NCBI GenBank assembly: GCA_033762375.1
Contig: JANRLQ010000102.1
Location: 62,001-126,000, forward strand
Reading direction: 5' to 3'
DNA from: RDXT01 sp033762375
GTDB taxonomy: Bacteria; Bacteroidota; Bacteroidia; J057
Length of the DNA: 64,000 nt
Shown here: one piece after another, positions 25,582-33,834 of the stretch
How the letters are laid out: every line of letters begins with the position of its first letter
How positions within the stretch are numbered: the stretch's first letter is position 1
Notes under the pieces: generated by a model
Seen by the model: only the letters and a program-made list of their open reading frames with translations
Told to the model about the DNA's origin: nothing
The model's database searches: none
Position numbers and translations under genes: made by a program

Positions 25582-26577
25582 TTAGAGGAGGCTGACGACC
25601 ACCCGCCCGGTGATTTCGCCCCGGAGGATGGCCTGTATTTCGGGCTCCAGGGTGTCCAGCGTACAGGTGCGGGCATACGTATCGGGGGCCGGGAGCCGCC
25701 AGGTGGTAGCCAGCCGGTTCCAGACTTCCTGCCGCACGTCCTGCGGGCAGGTGGCTGAGTCCACACCGAGGAGGTTGACGCCGTTGAGGATAAAGGGGTA
25801 AACGGTCGTATCAAGCAGGGGAGAATGCACCAGTCCGCAGGCAGCGACAGACCCGTCCCGCCCGCAGGCTTTGAGCAGGGTGGCCAGCGTGAGACCGCCT
25901 ACGGTATCTACCGCTCCTGCCCAGCGGGTCCGGATCAGGGGCCGGTCGCTGAAATCCTGTACAAAACTCCGGTCTTCACACCGGGCGGCTCCCATCTGAT
26001 GTAAAAAGGCGTGTGCGGTTTCCTTGCCTGTGCTGGCGATGACTTCATATCCTGCTTTGGCCAGCAACCCTACGGCCAGACAACCCACCCCGCCAGAGGC
26101 ACCCGTCACCACAATGGGTCCCATGTCCGGGCGCTGCCCGGCCTGCTCCAGCTTGTACAGGGCCAGGCCGGCCGTAAATCCCGCCGTCCCGAGGGCCATG
26201 CTCTCGTACAGGTCCAGGTCCTCAGGCACGCGTACGACCCAGGCCGCAGGTACCCGGACGTACTCACTGTAACCGCCGTCGGTGTTCATGCCGAGGTCAT
26301 ACCCGGTGACCAATACAGCATCACCCAGCTCCAGGCCCGGGTGTGTACTGGCTGCGACCAACCCGGATGCATCAATCCCTGGCGTATGCGGATACTGGCG
26401 GGTGACGCCTTTGTTGCCCGTGGCGGAGAGTGCGTCCTTGTAGTTGAGCGAACTATACTGTACCTCGATCAGGACCTCGCCCGGGGCAAGGTCCTCCAGT
26501 TGACGGGTGACAACCTCACGGGTAAAAATGTCTCCCGGATGCTCGGTCACGCGCAGGGCTCGGAAAGGATTTGACAT
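25582..26577 (-). CDS. YhdH/AcuI-family NADPH-dependent quinone/acryloyl-CoA reductase
   Basis: 331-residue medium-chain dehydrogenase without zinc ligands. The N-terminal GroES-like domain shows VLIEVQYSSLNYKDALSATG and HTPGIDASG, the specific YhdH/YhfP signature. The Rossmann NADPH loop is VTGASGGVGCLAVGLLAKAGY, and CGLVHSPLLDTTVYPFILNGVNLLG is a family-typical later segment. E. coli AcuI reduces acryloyl-CoA; the substrate here is unproven. It is transcribed away from the phosphoesterase gene. Confidence 0.92.
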   Translation of the reverse strand: MSNPFRALRVTEHPGDIFTREVVTRQLEDLAPGEVLIEVQYSSLNYKDALSATGNKGVTRQYPHTPGIDASGLVAASTHPGLELGDAVLVTGYDLGMNTDGGYSEYVRVPAAWVVRVPEDLDLYESMALGTAGFTAGLALYKLEQAGQRPDMGPIVVTGASGGVGCLAVGLLAKAGYEVIASTGKETAHAFLHQMGAARCEDRSFVQDFSDRPLIRTRWAGAVDTVGGLTLATLLKACGRDGSVAACGLVHSPLLDTTVYPFILNGVNLLGVDSATCPQDVRQEVWNRLATTWRLPAPDTYARTCTLDTLEPEIQAILRGEITGRVVVSLL

Positions 26578-26733
26578 ACTGGGGGGCGTTGATGATGGGT
26601 TGAAACTACTAAGAAAACCCCATTACAGGATACGATATGGAATAATACCCGGGTGATTTTTATCAGGGCCACGAGCGGTTTTTAGCTGATGTATTCATAA
26701 TACTGCCGCAACATAACGGCAGATGAAAACCTG

Positions 26734-26740
26734 TATATTG
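26734..26740 (+). promoter_or_regulatory. Candidate -7 box for the phosphoesterase lipoprotein gene
   Basis: TATATTG, close to the Bacteroidota -7 consensus TAnnTTTG, 25 bases before the ATG. A hairpin CTGCCG-N8-CGGCAG lies just upstream (26703-26722). No clear TTTG -33 element is seen. Confidence 0.35.
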
Positions 26741-26764
26741 GCCCCATATCAATCCGACTTGTCT

Positions 26765-29203
26765 ATGAATCTCTCCCCTCAATGGTACTTGGTGGCGCTC
26801 CTGGTAGCGGTGAGTGCCTGCCAGCCTGCCCCTAAGACAGAGCCTCCGATGATCCAGGCCCTGCGTGACAGCCGGCTCCTGCTGCCTAATGGCTGGCATC
26901 TGACCCCGGCAGGCGAACACACCCCCCTGGGTGATCTGCCCCTGAACATGGTCGTGTCCCCGCGTGGTACCTGGGTTGCTATCACCCATAATGGCGTAGG
27001 GGAGCAGTCGGTGATGTTGTTTGAGGCGGCCACGGGCCAGCGCCGGGGCATGGCAGTCCTTCGCAAGGCCTGGCTGGGTCTGGCATTCAGTGAGGATGAG
27101 AAGACCCTGTATGCCTCCGGGGGGAATGAAAACCTCGTCTGGGAACTGGCGGTCGTGGATACCGGGCTGGTGCTGCGGGATTCGCTGGTGATGGGAAAAC
27201 CCCTTCCCGCTCAGAATATCTGGACCGGCGGCGTAGCGGTGGATCAGGCAGGCGGACGGCTGTTTGCCCTGGGCAAGGAAGACAGTGCGCTGTATGTCTT
27301 TGACCTGAAGGCCCGGACGGTACTCAAGCGGATAGGATTGCCTGCCGAACCGTATACCTGCCTGCTCTCGCCCGACAAGGCCCGTTTGTACGTCTCCGTA
27401 TGGGGGGCCCGCAAAGTACTGGTATTTGATACACCCTCGCTCACGCAGACAGGCGAGATCCCGACTGGCAGCCACCCCAACGATATGGTGCTGACCCAGG
27501 ACGGTACCCGCCTTTTTGTTGCCAATGCTAATGACAACACGGTCACGGTCGCCGATACCCGCACCGGTAAGGTGCAGGAGACCCTCTCTGCCGCCCTGTA
27601 TCCCGGCAGTCTGGCAGGCAGCACCACCAATGCAGTGGCACTGTCTCCGGATGAAAAAACGCTGTTCATTGCCAATGCGGATAATAACTGCCTGGTTTTG
27701 TTTGATATACATGAGGTGGGCCAAAGCCGCCCTCAGGGATTTATACCTACCGGATGGTACCCGACGGCTGTAAGCTGGGCTGGCGATCGCATCTGGGTCA
27801 CCAATGGCAAGGGCCTCAGCTCCAAAGCCAATCCCCGGGGACCTTCGCCCTACTCCCGGCATGAGGAGGGCGAAGACCAGTACATCGGGTCCCTGCTCAA
27901 AGGGGCCCTGTCCCGGATTGAGATGCCTGACCCGGCCACCCTGGCCGGATATGCGGCGCTGACATTCGAAAACACACCCTATCAGGTAGCCCAGGCCAGG
28001 ACGGCCGCAGGCGAGGCCGGGAATGCCATCCCGCAGTCAGTAGGCGCACCCTCGCCGATCAAGTATATTTTCTACATTATCAAAGAAAACCGGACCTATG
28101 ACCAGGTGCTGGGAGACATGCCGGAGGGCAACGGTGACCCGTCGCTTTGTTTGTTCCCGGACAGCGTGACGCCTAACCAGCATGCGCTCTCGCGTGAGTT
28201 TGTGCTGCTGGACAATTTTTATGTCAATGCGGAGGTCAGCGCCGACGGCCACAACTGGTCCACTGCGGCCTATGCCAATGATTATACCGAAAAAACCTGG
28301 CCTACCTCCTATGGCGGGCGCGGCGGGGACTATGTATATGAAGGCCACCGCGAGATAGCCTATCCCGATGCCGGATTTATCTGGACCCAATGCAAACGGG
28401 CCGGACTCTCTTACCGGAGTTATGGAATATTTAAGTGGGAAGATGGCATTGTACGTTATCCTGACCTGAAAGGACTGGTATCGGTGGCATTTCCGCCCTA
28501 TAACCTGGAGATTGCTGATACCACACGGGTTCGCATCTGGAAACACGAATTTGACTCCCTGCTGGCGATAGGTGCCATGCCCCGGTTCCAGACGATACAG
28601 CTCTGCCGGGATCATACTGCCGGAGAAGCCCCCGGACTCCCCACACCTGCGGCGATGGTCGCTGACAATGACCTGGCGGTAGGACAATTGGTCGCGCATA
28701 TCTCCCAAAGCCCGATCTGGAAAGAGTCAGCTATTTTTATCCTGGAAGACGACGCCCAGAACGGTCCCGACCATGTGGACGCGCACCGCTCAATCGCGTT
28801 TGTGGTCAGTCCCTACACCAAACGGGGCGCTAAGGTTTCTGAGCTTTATACCACCTGCTCCATGATCCGCACGATGGAGCTGATCCTGGGCCTGCCACCT
28901 ATGAATCAGCACGATGCCGCTGCCCTGCCGATGTTTGCCTGTTTCCAGGGCACACCAGACCTGACACCTTATGTCGTCAAGCCTAACCGGATCCCCCTGG
29001 ACCAGCCCAATCCGACGGGTACCGCTTTGTCGCGGCAGTCTGCCGGGTTTAACCTGAGCGTGCCCGATGCCATACCGGACCTGATATTCAGTGAGGTCGT
29101 CTGGAAAGCCGTGCGGGGGGCACATGCTGAGATGCCTGCCCCACGCCGCAGCGCGTTTTTGCAGTTTGCGGAGGAAGAGGAGGAAGCAGCGGAGGTAGAA
29201 TAA
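26765..29203 (+). CDS. Lipoprotein: YVTN beta-propeller fused to phosphoesterase domain
   Basis: 812 residues; the ATG at 26765 gives a lipobox LVAVSAC (C19). Residues ~35-390 form a seven-bladed-type propeller with YVTN-like blades (RTVLKRIGLPAEPYTCLLSP, DGTRLFVANANDNTVTVADT, LSPDEKTLFIANADNNCLVL). Residues ~440-760 are a phosphoesterase/alkaline-phosphatase-like domain: KYIFYIIKENRTYDQVLGDM, LLDNFYVNAEVSADGHNWST, IFILEDDAQNGPDHVDAHRS, which holds metal ligands. This bifunctional architecture is known in Bacteroidota and related phyla. Likely an extracytoplasmic phosphatase or phosphodiesterase; the substrate is unknown. Confidence 0.85.
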   Translation: MNLSPQWYLVALLVAVSACQPAPKTEPPMIQALRDSRLLLPNGWHLTPAGEHTPLGDLPLNMVVSPRGTWVAITHNGVGEQSVMLFEAATGQRRGMAVLRKAWLGLAFSEDEKTLYASGGNENLVWELAVVDTGLVLRDSLVMGKPLPAQNIWTGGVAVDQAGGRLFALGKEDSALYVFDLKARTVLKRIGLPAEPYTCLLSPDKARLYVSVWGARKVLVFDTPSLTQTGEIPTGSHPNDMVLTQDGTRLFVANANDNTVTVADTRTGKVQETLSAALYPGSLAGSTTNAVALSPDEKTLFIANADNNCLVLFDIHEVGQSRPQGFIPTGWYPTAVSWAGDRIWVTNGKGLSSKANPRGPSPYSRHEEGEDQYIGSLLKGALSRIEMPDPATLAGYAALTFENTPYQVAQARTAAGEAGNAIPQSVGAPSPIKYIFYIIKENRTYDQVLGDMPEGNGDPSLCLFPDSVTPNQHALSREFVLLDNFYVNAEVSADGHNWSTAAYANDYTEKTWPTSYGGRGGDYVYEGHREIAYPDAGFIWTQCKRAGLSYRSYGIFKWEDGIVRYPDLKGLVSVAFPPYNLEIADTTRVRIWKHEFDSLLAIGAMPRFQTIQLCRDHTAGEAPGLPTPAAMVADNDLAVGQLVAHISQSPIWKESAIFILEDDAQNGPDHVDAHRSIAFVVSPYTKRGAKVSELYTTCSMIRTMELILGLPPMNQHDAAALPMFACFQGTPDLTPYVVKPNRIPLDQPNPTGTALSRQSAGFNLSVPDAIPDLIFSEVVWKAVRGAHAEMPAPRRSAFLQFAEEEEEAAEVE

Positions 29204-29298
29204 ACGCGGGCAACAGACTTTTTTGCTATTTTACGAACCCATGCTAAACTATTGTCAGGGCTGACCGTCCAATCCAAAACAATATGATTAGCAGGTCT

Positions 29299-30600
29299 AT
29301 GAAAAACCTTTTTATCGGCGTTTTCCTACTGGTTGTACTGGCAGTGTCGCCTGTCCGGGCGCAGGAATTGTATTTTCCGCCCCTGACAGGCAGTACCTGG
29401 GAGACCGTCACACCGGCCTCGCTGGGGTGGTGTGAGTCCAAAATTGACTCGCTGGCAGATTTTCTGGAGGGGCAAAACACCAAGGCGTTTATCGTCCTCA
29501 AAGGCGGCAAGATCGCCATTGAGCGGTATTTTGATGCCTTCACCCGGGACAGCCTCTGGTATTGGGCGTCGGCAGGCAAAACCCTGACGGCCTTCACCGT
29601 AGGTCTGGCGCAGGAGGATGGGTATCTTTCCATCCAGGATACCACTGCGGACTATCTCGGTACCGGCTGGACAGCTGCACCACCTGCCAAGGAGGCAGCC
29701 ATTACGGTATGGCACCAGCTCACCATGACCTCTGGCCTGGATGACGGGGTCGCCAATCCCTATTGTACCCTGGATACCTGCCTGACGTACCTCGCGGATG
29801 CGGGTACCCGCTGGGCATACCACAACGGCCCTTATACCTTGCTTGATGCCGTAATCACCCAGGCGACCGGACAGTCCCTCAACCAGTACATAACGACCAA
29901 GATCAAAAGTAAAACCGGGATGACGGGACTGTTTGTTCAGGTGGATGATAACAATGTGTATTTCAGCACGGCCCGGAGCATGGCGCGGTTTGGCCTTCTG
30001 ATGCTGAACAAAGGCAAATGGGGCAACACTACGGTTATGGCCGATACAGCTTATTTCCGGCAGATGATCACCCAGTCTCAATCATTAAACCCCTCCTACG
30101 GGTATCTCTGGTGGCTCAATGGCTACAATGGCTATATGGTGCCCGGGTTACAGGTGGTGTTGCCGGGATACCTCTGTCCGGATGCACCTGCCGATATGTA
30201 TGCTGCGATGGGCAAAAACGGCCAGTTTATTGACGTGGTACCCAGCCAGGACCTGGTGTTGATCCGCATGGGCAATGCACCTGACAACAGCCTGGTGCCT
30301 TTCCTCCTCAATAACCAGATCTGGCAATACTTTAATGAGGTGACATGCAGCGCCACCCCTGTCACCCCCCGCATCGGTGAGGTACCCCTCACCCTGTACC
30401 CCAATCCTGCCCGTGACCAGATCACCCTGGAGACAAGCGCCCGCTTGTTTTCGGTATCGGTGTATAATATGCAGGGGCAGGCTGTGCTTGAGGCAGCAGG
30501 CGACAATGTGCTGAATATAAGTCAGTTATCTCCTGGAATGTACAGTCTCCATGCGGTCACCTCCGAAGGTACCGTGATCCGCCGGTTTGTACGGGACTAG
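29299..30600 (+). CDS. T9SS-exported class C beta-lactamase-fold serine hydrolase
   Basis: 433 residues from the ATG at 29299 (29284 is also possible), with signal peptide MKNLFIGVFLLVVLAVSPVRA. The serine beta-lactamase/transpeptidase core has Ser91 in SAGK (S91-x-x-K94) after SLWYWA and a YHN motif (WAYHNGPYTLLDAVI). The C-terminal ~75 residues are a type A T9SS sorting domain: LTLYPNPARDQITLE, VYNMQGQAVLEA, ISQLSPGMYSLHA, then a short charged tail. The protein should be exported across the outer membrane and retained or released there. It is likely an esterase or peptidase-like hydrolase rather than a resistance enzyme. Confidence 0.88.
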   Translation: MKNLFIGVFLLVVLAVSPVRAQELYFPPLTGSTWETVTPASLGWCESKIDSLADFLEGQNTKAFIVLKGGKIAIERYFDAFTRDSLWYWASAGKTLTAFTVGLAQEDGYLSIQDTTADYLGTGWTAAPPAKEAAITVWHQLTMTSGLDDGVANPYCTLDTCLTYLADAGTRWAYHNGPYTLLDAVITQATGQSLNQYITTKIKSKTGMTGLFVQVDDNNVYFSTARSMARFGLLMLNKGKWGNTTVMADTAYFRQMITQSQSLNPSYGYLWWLNGYNGYMVPGLQVVLPGYLCPDAPADMYAAMGKNGQFIDVVPSQDLVLIRMGNAPDNSLVPFLLNNQIWQYFNEVTCSATPVTPRIGEVPLTLYPNPARDQITLETSARLFSVSVYNMQGQAVLEAAGDNVLNISQLSPGMYSLHAVTSEGTVIRRFVRD

Positions 30601-30612
30601 GCCATTCATACC

Positions 30613-30650
30613 ATATCCCCCGGCGTTTTGTTGATGCCGGGGGATATATA
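30613..30650. terminator. Bidirectional terminator between convergent genes
   Basis: 12-bp stem ATATCCCCCGGC / GCCGGGGGATAT with an 11-base loop, flanked by AT-rich sequence on both sides. It serves the serine hydrolase gene (+) and the metal permease gene (-). Confidence 0.8.
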
Positions 30651-30674
30651 TAAAGCGAAACTTGAATAAAGGTA

Positions 30675-31550
30675 TCAGGCCTCAGCAGGAACAAGGGGAT
30701 CGGGTACAGGGGATTGTTTGCGCCAGCGACTGATCCCCAGCGCGGCCAGAAACTCCAGTCCGATCACCACGGCCATAGCTCCTGCGATAGAACCATCAAC
30801 CGCGAGGGCCAGGCCATATCCGCCTACCGCTGCCAGGACACCGAGGCCCGCAGCCCATGCAAGCATGACGGGCAGCCGGTCTGCCAGCAGCCAGGCCGCC
30901 GCCGGAGGCCCTACCAGAAATGCGATCACGAGGATCGCCCCCACGGACTCAAAGGAAAGTACGGTCGTCAGCGAGATCAGGCTCATCAGGGCATAATGCC
31001 AAACCCCGGTCGCGATACCGACGGATACCGCGTAGGCCGGATCAAAACTGGTTACCAGCAGGGGTTTATACGCCAGCCACACAAACAGCCCGATCACCAG
31101 GGTGAGTCCCCCCAAAATCCAGACCGGGCGTGGGCCCAGGTTCATCTCGCCCACCGTCCAGGTATCGAGGGGGACGTAGGCGATCTCGCCATAGAGGACA
31201 CACTCCTGGTCCAGGTCCACCTGCCCCGCAAACAGCGAAATCAAGATGACCCCCACCGCAAACAAAAAGGTGAATGAAAGGCCGATCGAGGCATCGGCTG
31301 CCAGCCGGGCCCTGCGGTGGAGCCACTCAATGAGCACGGTCACCAGGACACCGGTGGCGGCAGCGCCCGCGAGCATCACAAGGGGGGAGCGACTCCCGGA
31401 TATAAGGTAGGCCAGTACTATTCCGGGTAATACAGCGTGTGAAATGGCATCCCCGATCAGGGTCATTTTGCGCAGGAGCAGGAAGGAACCTACCAGCGCA
31501 CACGAGACCGCTACCAACGAGCCAGTCAGGATAATCCAAAAGGTATTCAT
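30675..31550 (-). CDS. Metal ABC transporter permease (ZnuB/MntB family)
   Basis: 291 residues, hydrophobic throughout with eight to nine membrane helices. The family start is clear: LVAVSCALVGSFLLLRKMTLIGDAISHAVLPGIVLAYLI, including the conserved 'GDAiSHavLPGi' motif. Also present are FTFLFAVGVILIS and SVGAILVIAFLVGPPAAAWLLADRL, typical of zinc/manganese importers. The ATG at 31550 fits the family start. The ATPase and the binding protein are not encoded within this window, so it is an orphan here. It lies 42 bases after the threonine dehydratase stop on the same strand. Confidence 0.9.
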   Translation of the reverse strand: MNTFWIILTGSLVAVSCALVGSFLLLRKMTLIGDAISHAVLPGIVLAYLISGSRSPLVMLAGAAATGVLVTVLIEWLHRRARLAADASIGLSFTFLFAVGVILISLFAGQVDLDQECVLYGEIAYVPLDTWTVGEMNLGPRPVWILGGLTLVIGLFVWLAYKPLLVTSFDPAYAVSVGIATGVWHYALMSLISLTTVLSFESVGAILVIAFLVGPPAAAWLLADRLPVMLAWAAGLGVLAAVGGYGLALAVDGSIAGAMAVVIGLEFLAALGISRWRKQSPVPDPLVPAEA

Positions 31551-31592
31551 CGTATCATTTCTATCAGAAAAAGTCAAACCAGTTCATACAAG

Positions 31593-32594
31593 TTACGCAT
31601 TCAGGAGCCGGACCAGGGTATCAGCATCAAGATTGGCACCGCAGGCGATGAGGCCGACCCGTTTTCCGGTGAGCTCTGCTTTGTATGGCCCCAGCAATCC
31701 TGCCAGGCTGGCCGCACAGGCAGGCTCAGGCGCGAGTTTCATCTCTGTGATCATCAGCCGCATAGCCTCCCGGAGTTGGTCGTCATGCAGGGCCCGCACC
31801 TCACGCAATAACTGATAACAAAGACCAAAGGAGTACGGCATCGCAAAGGGCGCACCGAGGCTGTCTGCGATGGTATGTACGGCTTCTATGGCTTCGGGTT
31901 GGCCCGTACGGAAGGATCGCTGCATGGAGTTGGCGCCTTCAGGCTCTATCCCCAGGCATACACAGGCGGGCTGGAGATGGTGAAAGGCGCTGGCCATACC
32001 GGCGGCGAGGCCTCCGCCGCCGATGGGAAGGATCAGGGCATCCAGGTCTGGCACCTGGGCAGCCAGTTCCAGTCCGACACCCGCCGTGCCGAGGGCGGTT
32101 ATGGCTCCTTCGAAGGGATGGATAAACGTGCGGCCTTCCGCTGCCTGGATTCGGGTGGTCTCCTCAAAAGCTGCCCGTACATTGGCAGCCAGGACCACCT
32201 CAGCCCCCCATGCCTGACACCGTTTCACGCGAAAGGGATTGGCGGTGGCGGGCATGACTACCTTGGCGCTGATCCCGAGCCGGGCGGCAGCCCATGCGAC
32301 TGCAATGGCGTGATTGCCGGCGCTGACAGCGGTCACCCCCCGGGCGCGTGTGTCCTCATCCAGGGCCATCAGGTTGAGCAGGGCGCCCCGCGCCTTAAAG
32401 CTCCCCCCATGCTGGAGCAGTTCCAGCTTGATCCATACTTCTGTGTCCGCTCCCAGCAGGGCTGTTTTTTCCGGAGTATCCCATTGAAAAACAGGGGTGT
32501 ACAGTACCTGATCAGCGATGATGGTATGCGCCTCCCGGATTTTGTCCAGGGTGGGTATTGCGGGAGGTGCCGGTGTGGTGGATGGGGTAGACAT
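31593..32594 (-). CDS. Threonine/serine dehydratase (PLP fold-type II)
   Basis: 333 residues with no C-terminal ACT domain, so it resembles catabolic threonine dehydratase or serine racemase rather than the allosteric biosynthetic IlvA. The PLP Lys67 lies in HGGSFKARGA. The phosphate-binding glycine loop is PIGGGGLAAG, and AVSAGNHAIAVAWAA is the substrate/cofactor Asn motif. It deaminates L-threonine to 2-oxobutanoate or L-serine to pyruvate. The pairing with a metal permease downstream is probably incidental. Confidence 0.9.
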   Translation of the reverse strand: MSTPSTTPAPPAIPTLDKIREAHTIIADQVLYTPVFQWDTPEKTALLGADTEVWIKLELLQHGGSFKARGALLNLMALDEDTRARGVTAVSAGNHAIAVAWAAARLGISAKVVMPATANPFRVKRCQAWGAEVVLAANVRAAFEETTRIQAAEGRTFIHPFEGAITALGTAGVGLELAAQVPDLDALILPIGGGGLAAGMASAFHHLQPACVCLGIEPEGANSMQRSFRTGQPEAIEAVHTIADSLGAPFAMPYSFGLCYQLLREVRALHDDQLREAMRLMITEMKLAPEPACAASLAGLLGPYKAELTGKRVGLIACGANLDADTLVRLLNA

Positions 32595-32637
32595 AGGTAG
32601 GTATTGGGCGGAATACTACAAAAGCTTCTGCCAAATC

Positions 32638-32664
32638 AAAAACCGGATGCGCAATTTTATCCGG
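32638..32664 (-). terminator. Intrinsic terminator of the 32669-33217 gene
   Basis: On the minus strand, a 6-bp stem CCGGAT / ATCCGG with a 10-base loop followed by TTTTTGATTT, starting 4 bases after the stop codon. Confidence 0.65.
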
Positions 32665-32668
32665 GAGA

Positions 32669-33217
32669 CTAATATCCTCTGAACATCACAGCCCAGGGAC
32701 GGTGGATCATACACCAGTGCCCGTTTACATACACCAGTACATCGTAGGCGGATCCGACTTTGCGGCCCGGCTCGATAAATTTGAACCGGTACCAGCTCAG
32801 ACCGGGTGCCATGTGGTTGGCGATTTCATGGTAGCCTCCCGGAAAAAAACTGGCCTCCCCTGTGTAGTCTGTCAGCTCTTCTGTCGTGGCGCTCCAGATC
32901 AGGTAGGTATACTGGTCCTGGAGCATGGGCCTGACGACGGGGTTGTATTTCCGTTTGATTTTGCGCTCATAGTGATAGACTTCGGTACCAAAGGCCGTAT
33001 CAAAAGCAACCACACAGTCGCTGAGGCTGGGATACAACGTGCGGGAGAAGTCTCTGCGGGCCTCAGGCGATGCCGAAAGGATATACCTGATGAGTGCCTC
33101 TGCTCCATCTTTTCCAGGCGGGAAAACGGGTAGCTGGGCGTGTCCGGCGTGGGGAAATATTAGATACCCTGAGAATAATAGGGTAATAATCAAGAGATTG
33201 CGCTGTGCAGGAATCAT
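32669..33217 (-). CDS. Small exported protein of unknown function
   Basis: 182 residues with signal peptide (LLIITLLFSGYLIFPHAGHA). The mature part begins QLPVFPPGKDGAEALIRYIL and contains FHYERKIKRKYNPVV-like basic and aromatic segments, ending WCMIHRPWAVMFRGY. The fold appears mixed alpha/beta. Many Bacteroidota genomes carry such exported proteins of unknown role. It is transcribed alone, with its own terminator, divergent from mscL. Confidence 0.65.
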   Translation of the reverse strand: MIPAQRNLLIITLLFSGYLIFPHAGHAQLPVFPPGKDGAEALIRYILSASPEARRDFSRTLYPSLSDCVVAFDTAFGTEVYHYERKIKRKYNPVVRPMLQDQYTYLIWSATTEELTDYTGEASFFPGGYHEIANHMAPGLSWYRFKFIEPGRKVGSAYDVLVYVNGHWCMIHRPWAVMFRGY

Positions 33218-33356
33218 AACATTCTCCGAAAGATGAAGTTCTTCAGGTTATAATATTTTTAATGTGCAAAAAAAGAGAGCGTGTATTGGTAAATTACGGC
33301 AAGCTGGTTAATTTTCCCTGCGAATCCCAAATACATCATCCTAAAAACCCAACATC

Positions 33357-33764
33357 ATGCTGAAAGAATTTCGCGAATTTATCTCCCGGGGCAATGTCCT
33401 CGATCTGGCTGTCGGGGTCGTAATCGGTGGGGCATTTGGTGCCATTGTAGACTCATTTGTTAAAGACATCATCATGCCACCCCTGGGGTTGCTGATTGGA
33501 GGGGTTGATTTTTCGGCGCTGAAGATCGTGCTTCAGGCAGCCAGCGCAGATGGGGCTACGGCAGAGGTAGCGATCCGCTACGGTGCCTTTATTAACCTGA
33601 TTATCAACTTTTTGATTGTTGCGCTGGCGGTATTTGCAGTTGTGAAGGCATACAATGCCAGCCAGAAAAAAGCAGAAACACCGGCTGCTGATGCTGCCCC
33701 GCCAGCACCCACAGCCAGCGAAACACTCCTCGCAGAGATACGGGACCTGCTCAAGCAGAGATAA
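33357..33764 (+). CDS. mscL: Large-conductance mechanosensitive channel
   Basis: 135 residues, the usual MscL size. The N-terminal amphipathic helix and TM1 are almost consensus: MLKEFREFISRGNVLDLAVG, VVIGGAFGAIVDSFVKDIIM, PPLGLLIGGVDFS. After a periplasmic loop, TM2 reads FINLIINFLIVALAVFAVVK, and the C-terminal helix is AETLLAEIRDLL-like. It forms a pentameric tension-gated pore that releases solutes during hypo-osmotic shock. Two hairpins, one a strong terminator, follow. Confidence 0.97.
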   Translation: MLKEFREFISRGNVLDLAVGVVIGGAFGAIVDSFVKDIIMPPLGLLIGGVDFSALKIVLQAASADGATAEVAIRYGAFINLIINFLIVALAVFAVVKAYNASQKKAETPAADAAPPAPTASETLLAEIRDLLKQR

Positions 33765-33805
33765 TTCATCTCCCGCCGAAAGGAGATGACTCAGCTTTTT
33801 ATGCG

Positions 33806-33833
33806 GGGGCTGCTGGTCAGGCAGCCCCTTTTT
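33806..33833 (+). terminator. Intrinsic terminator after mscL
   Basis: Eight-bp stem GGGGCTGC / GCAGCCCC with a 7-base loop, then TTTTT. A weaker hairpin (CATCTCC / GGAGATG, 33767-33788) precedes it. Confidence 0.85.
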
Positions 33834-33834
33834 G

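Noticed and set aside
26663..27862. 399-codon ORF on the minus strand
   Set aside because: Antisense to the phosphoesterase lipoprotein gene; composition is unlike a real protein.
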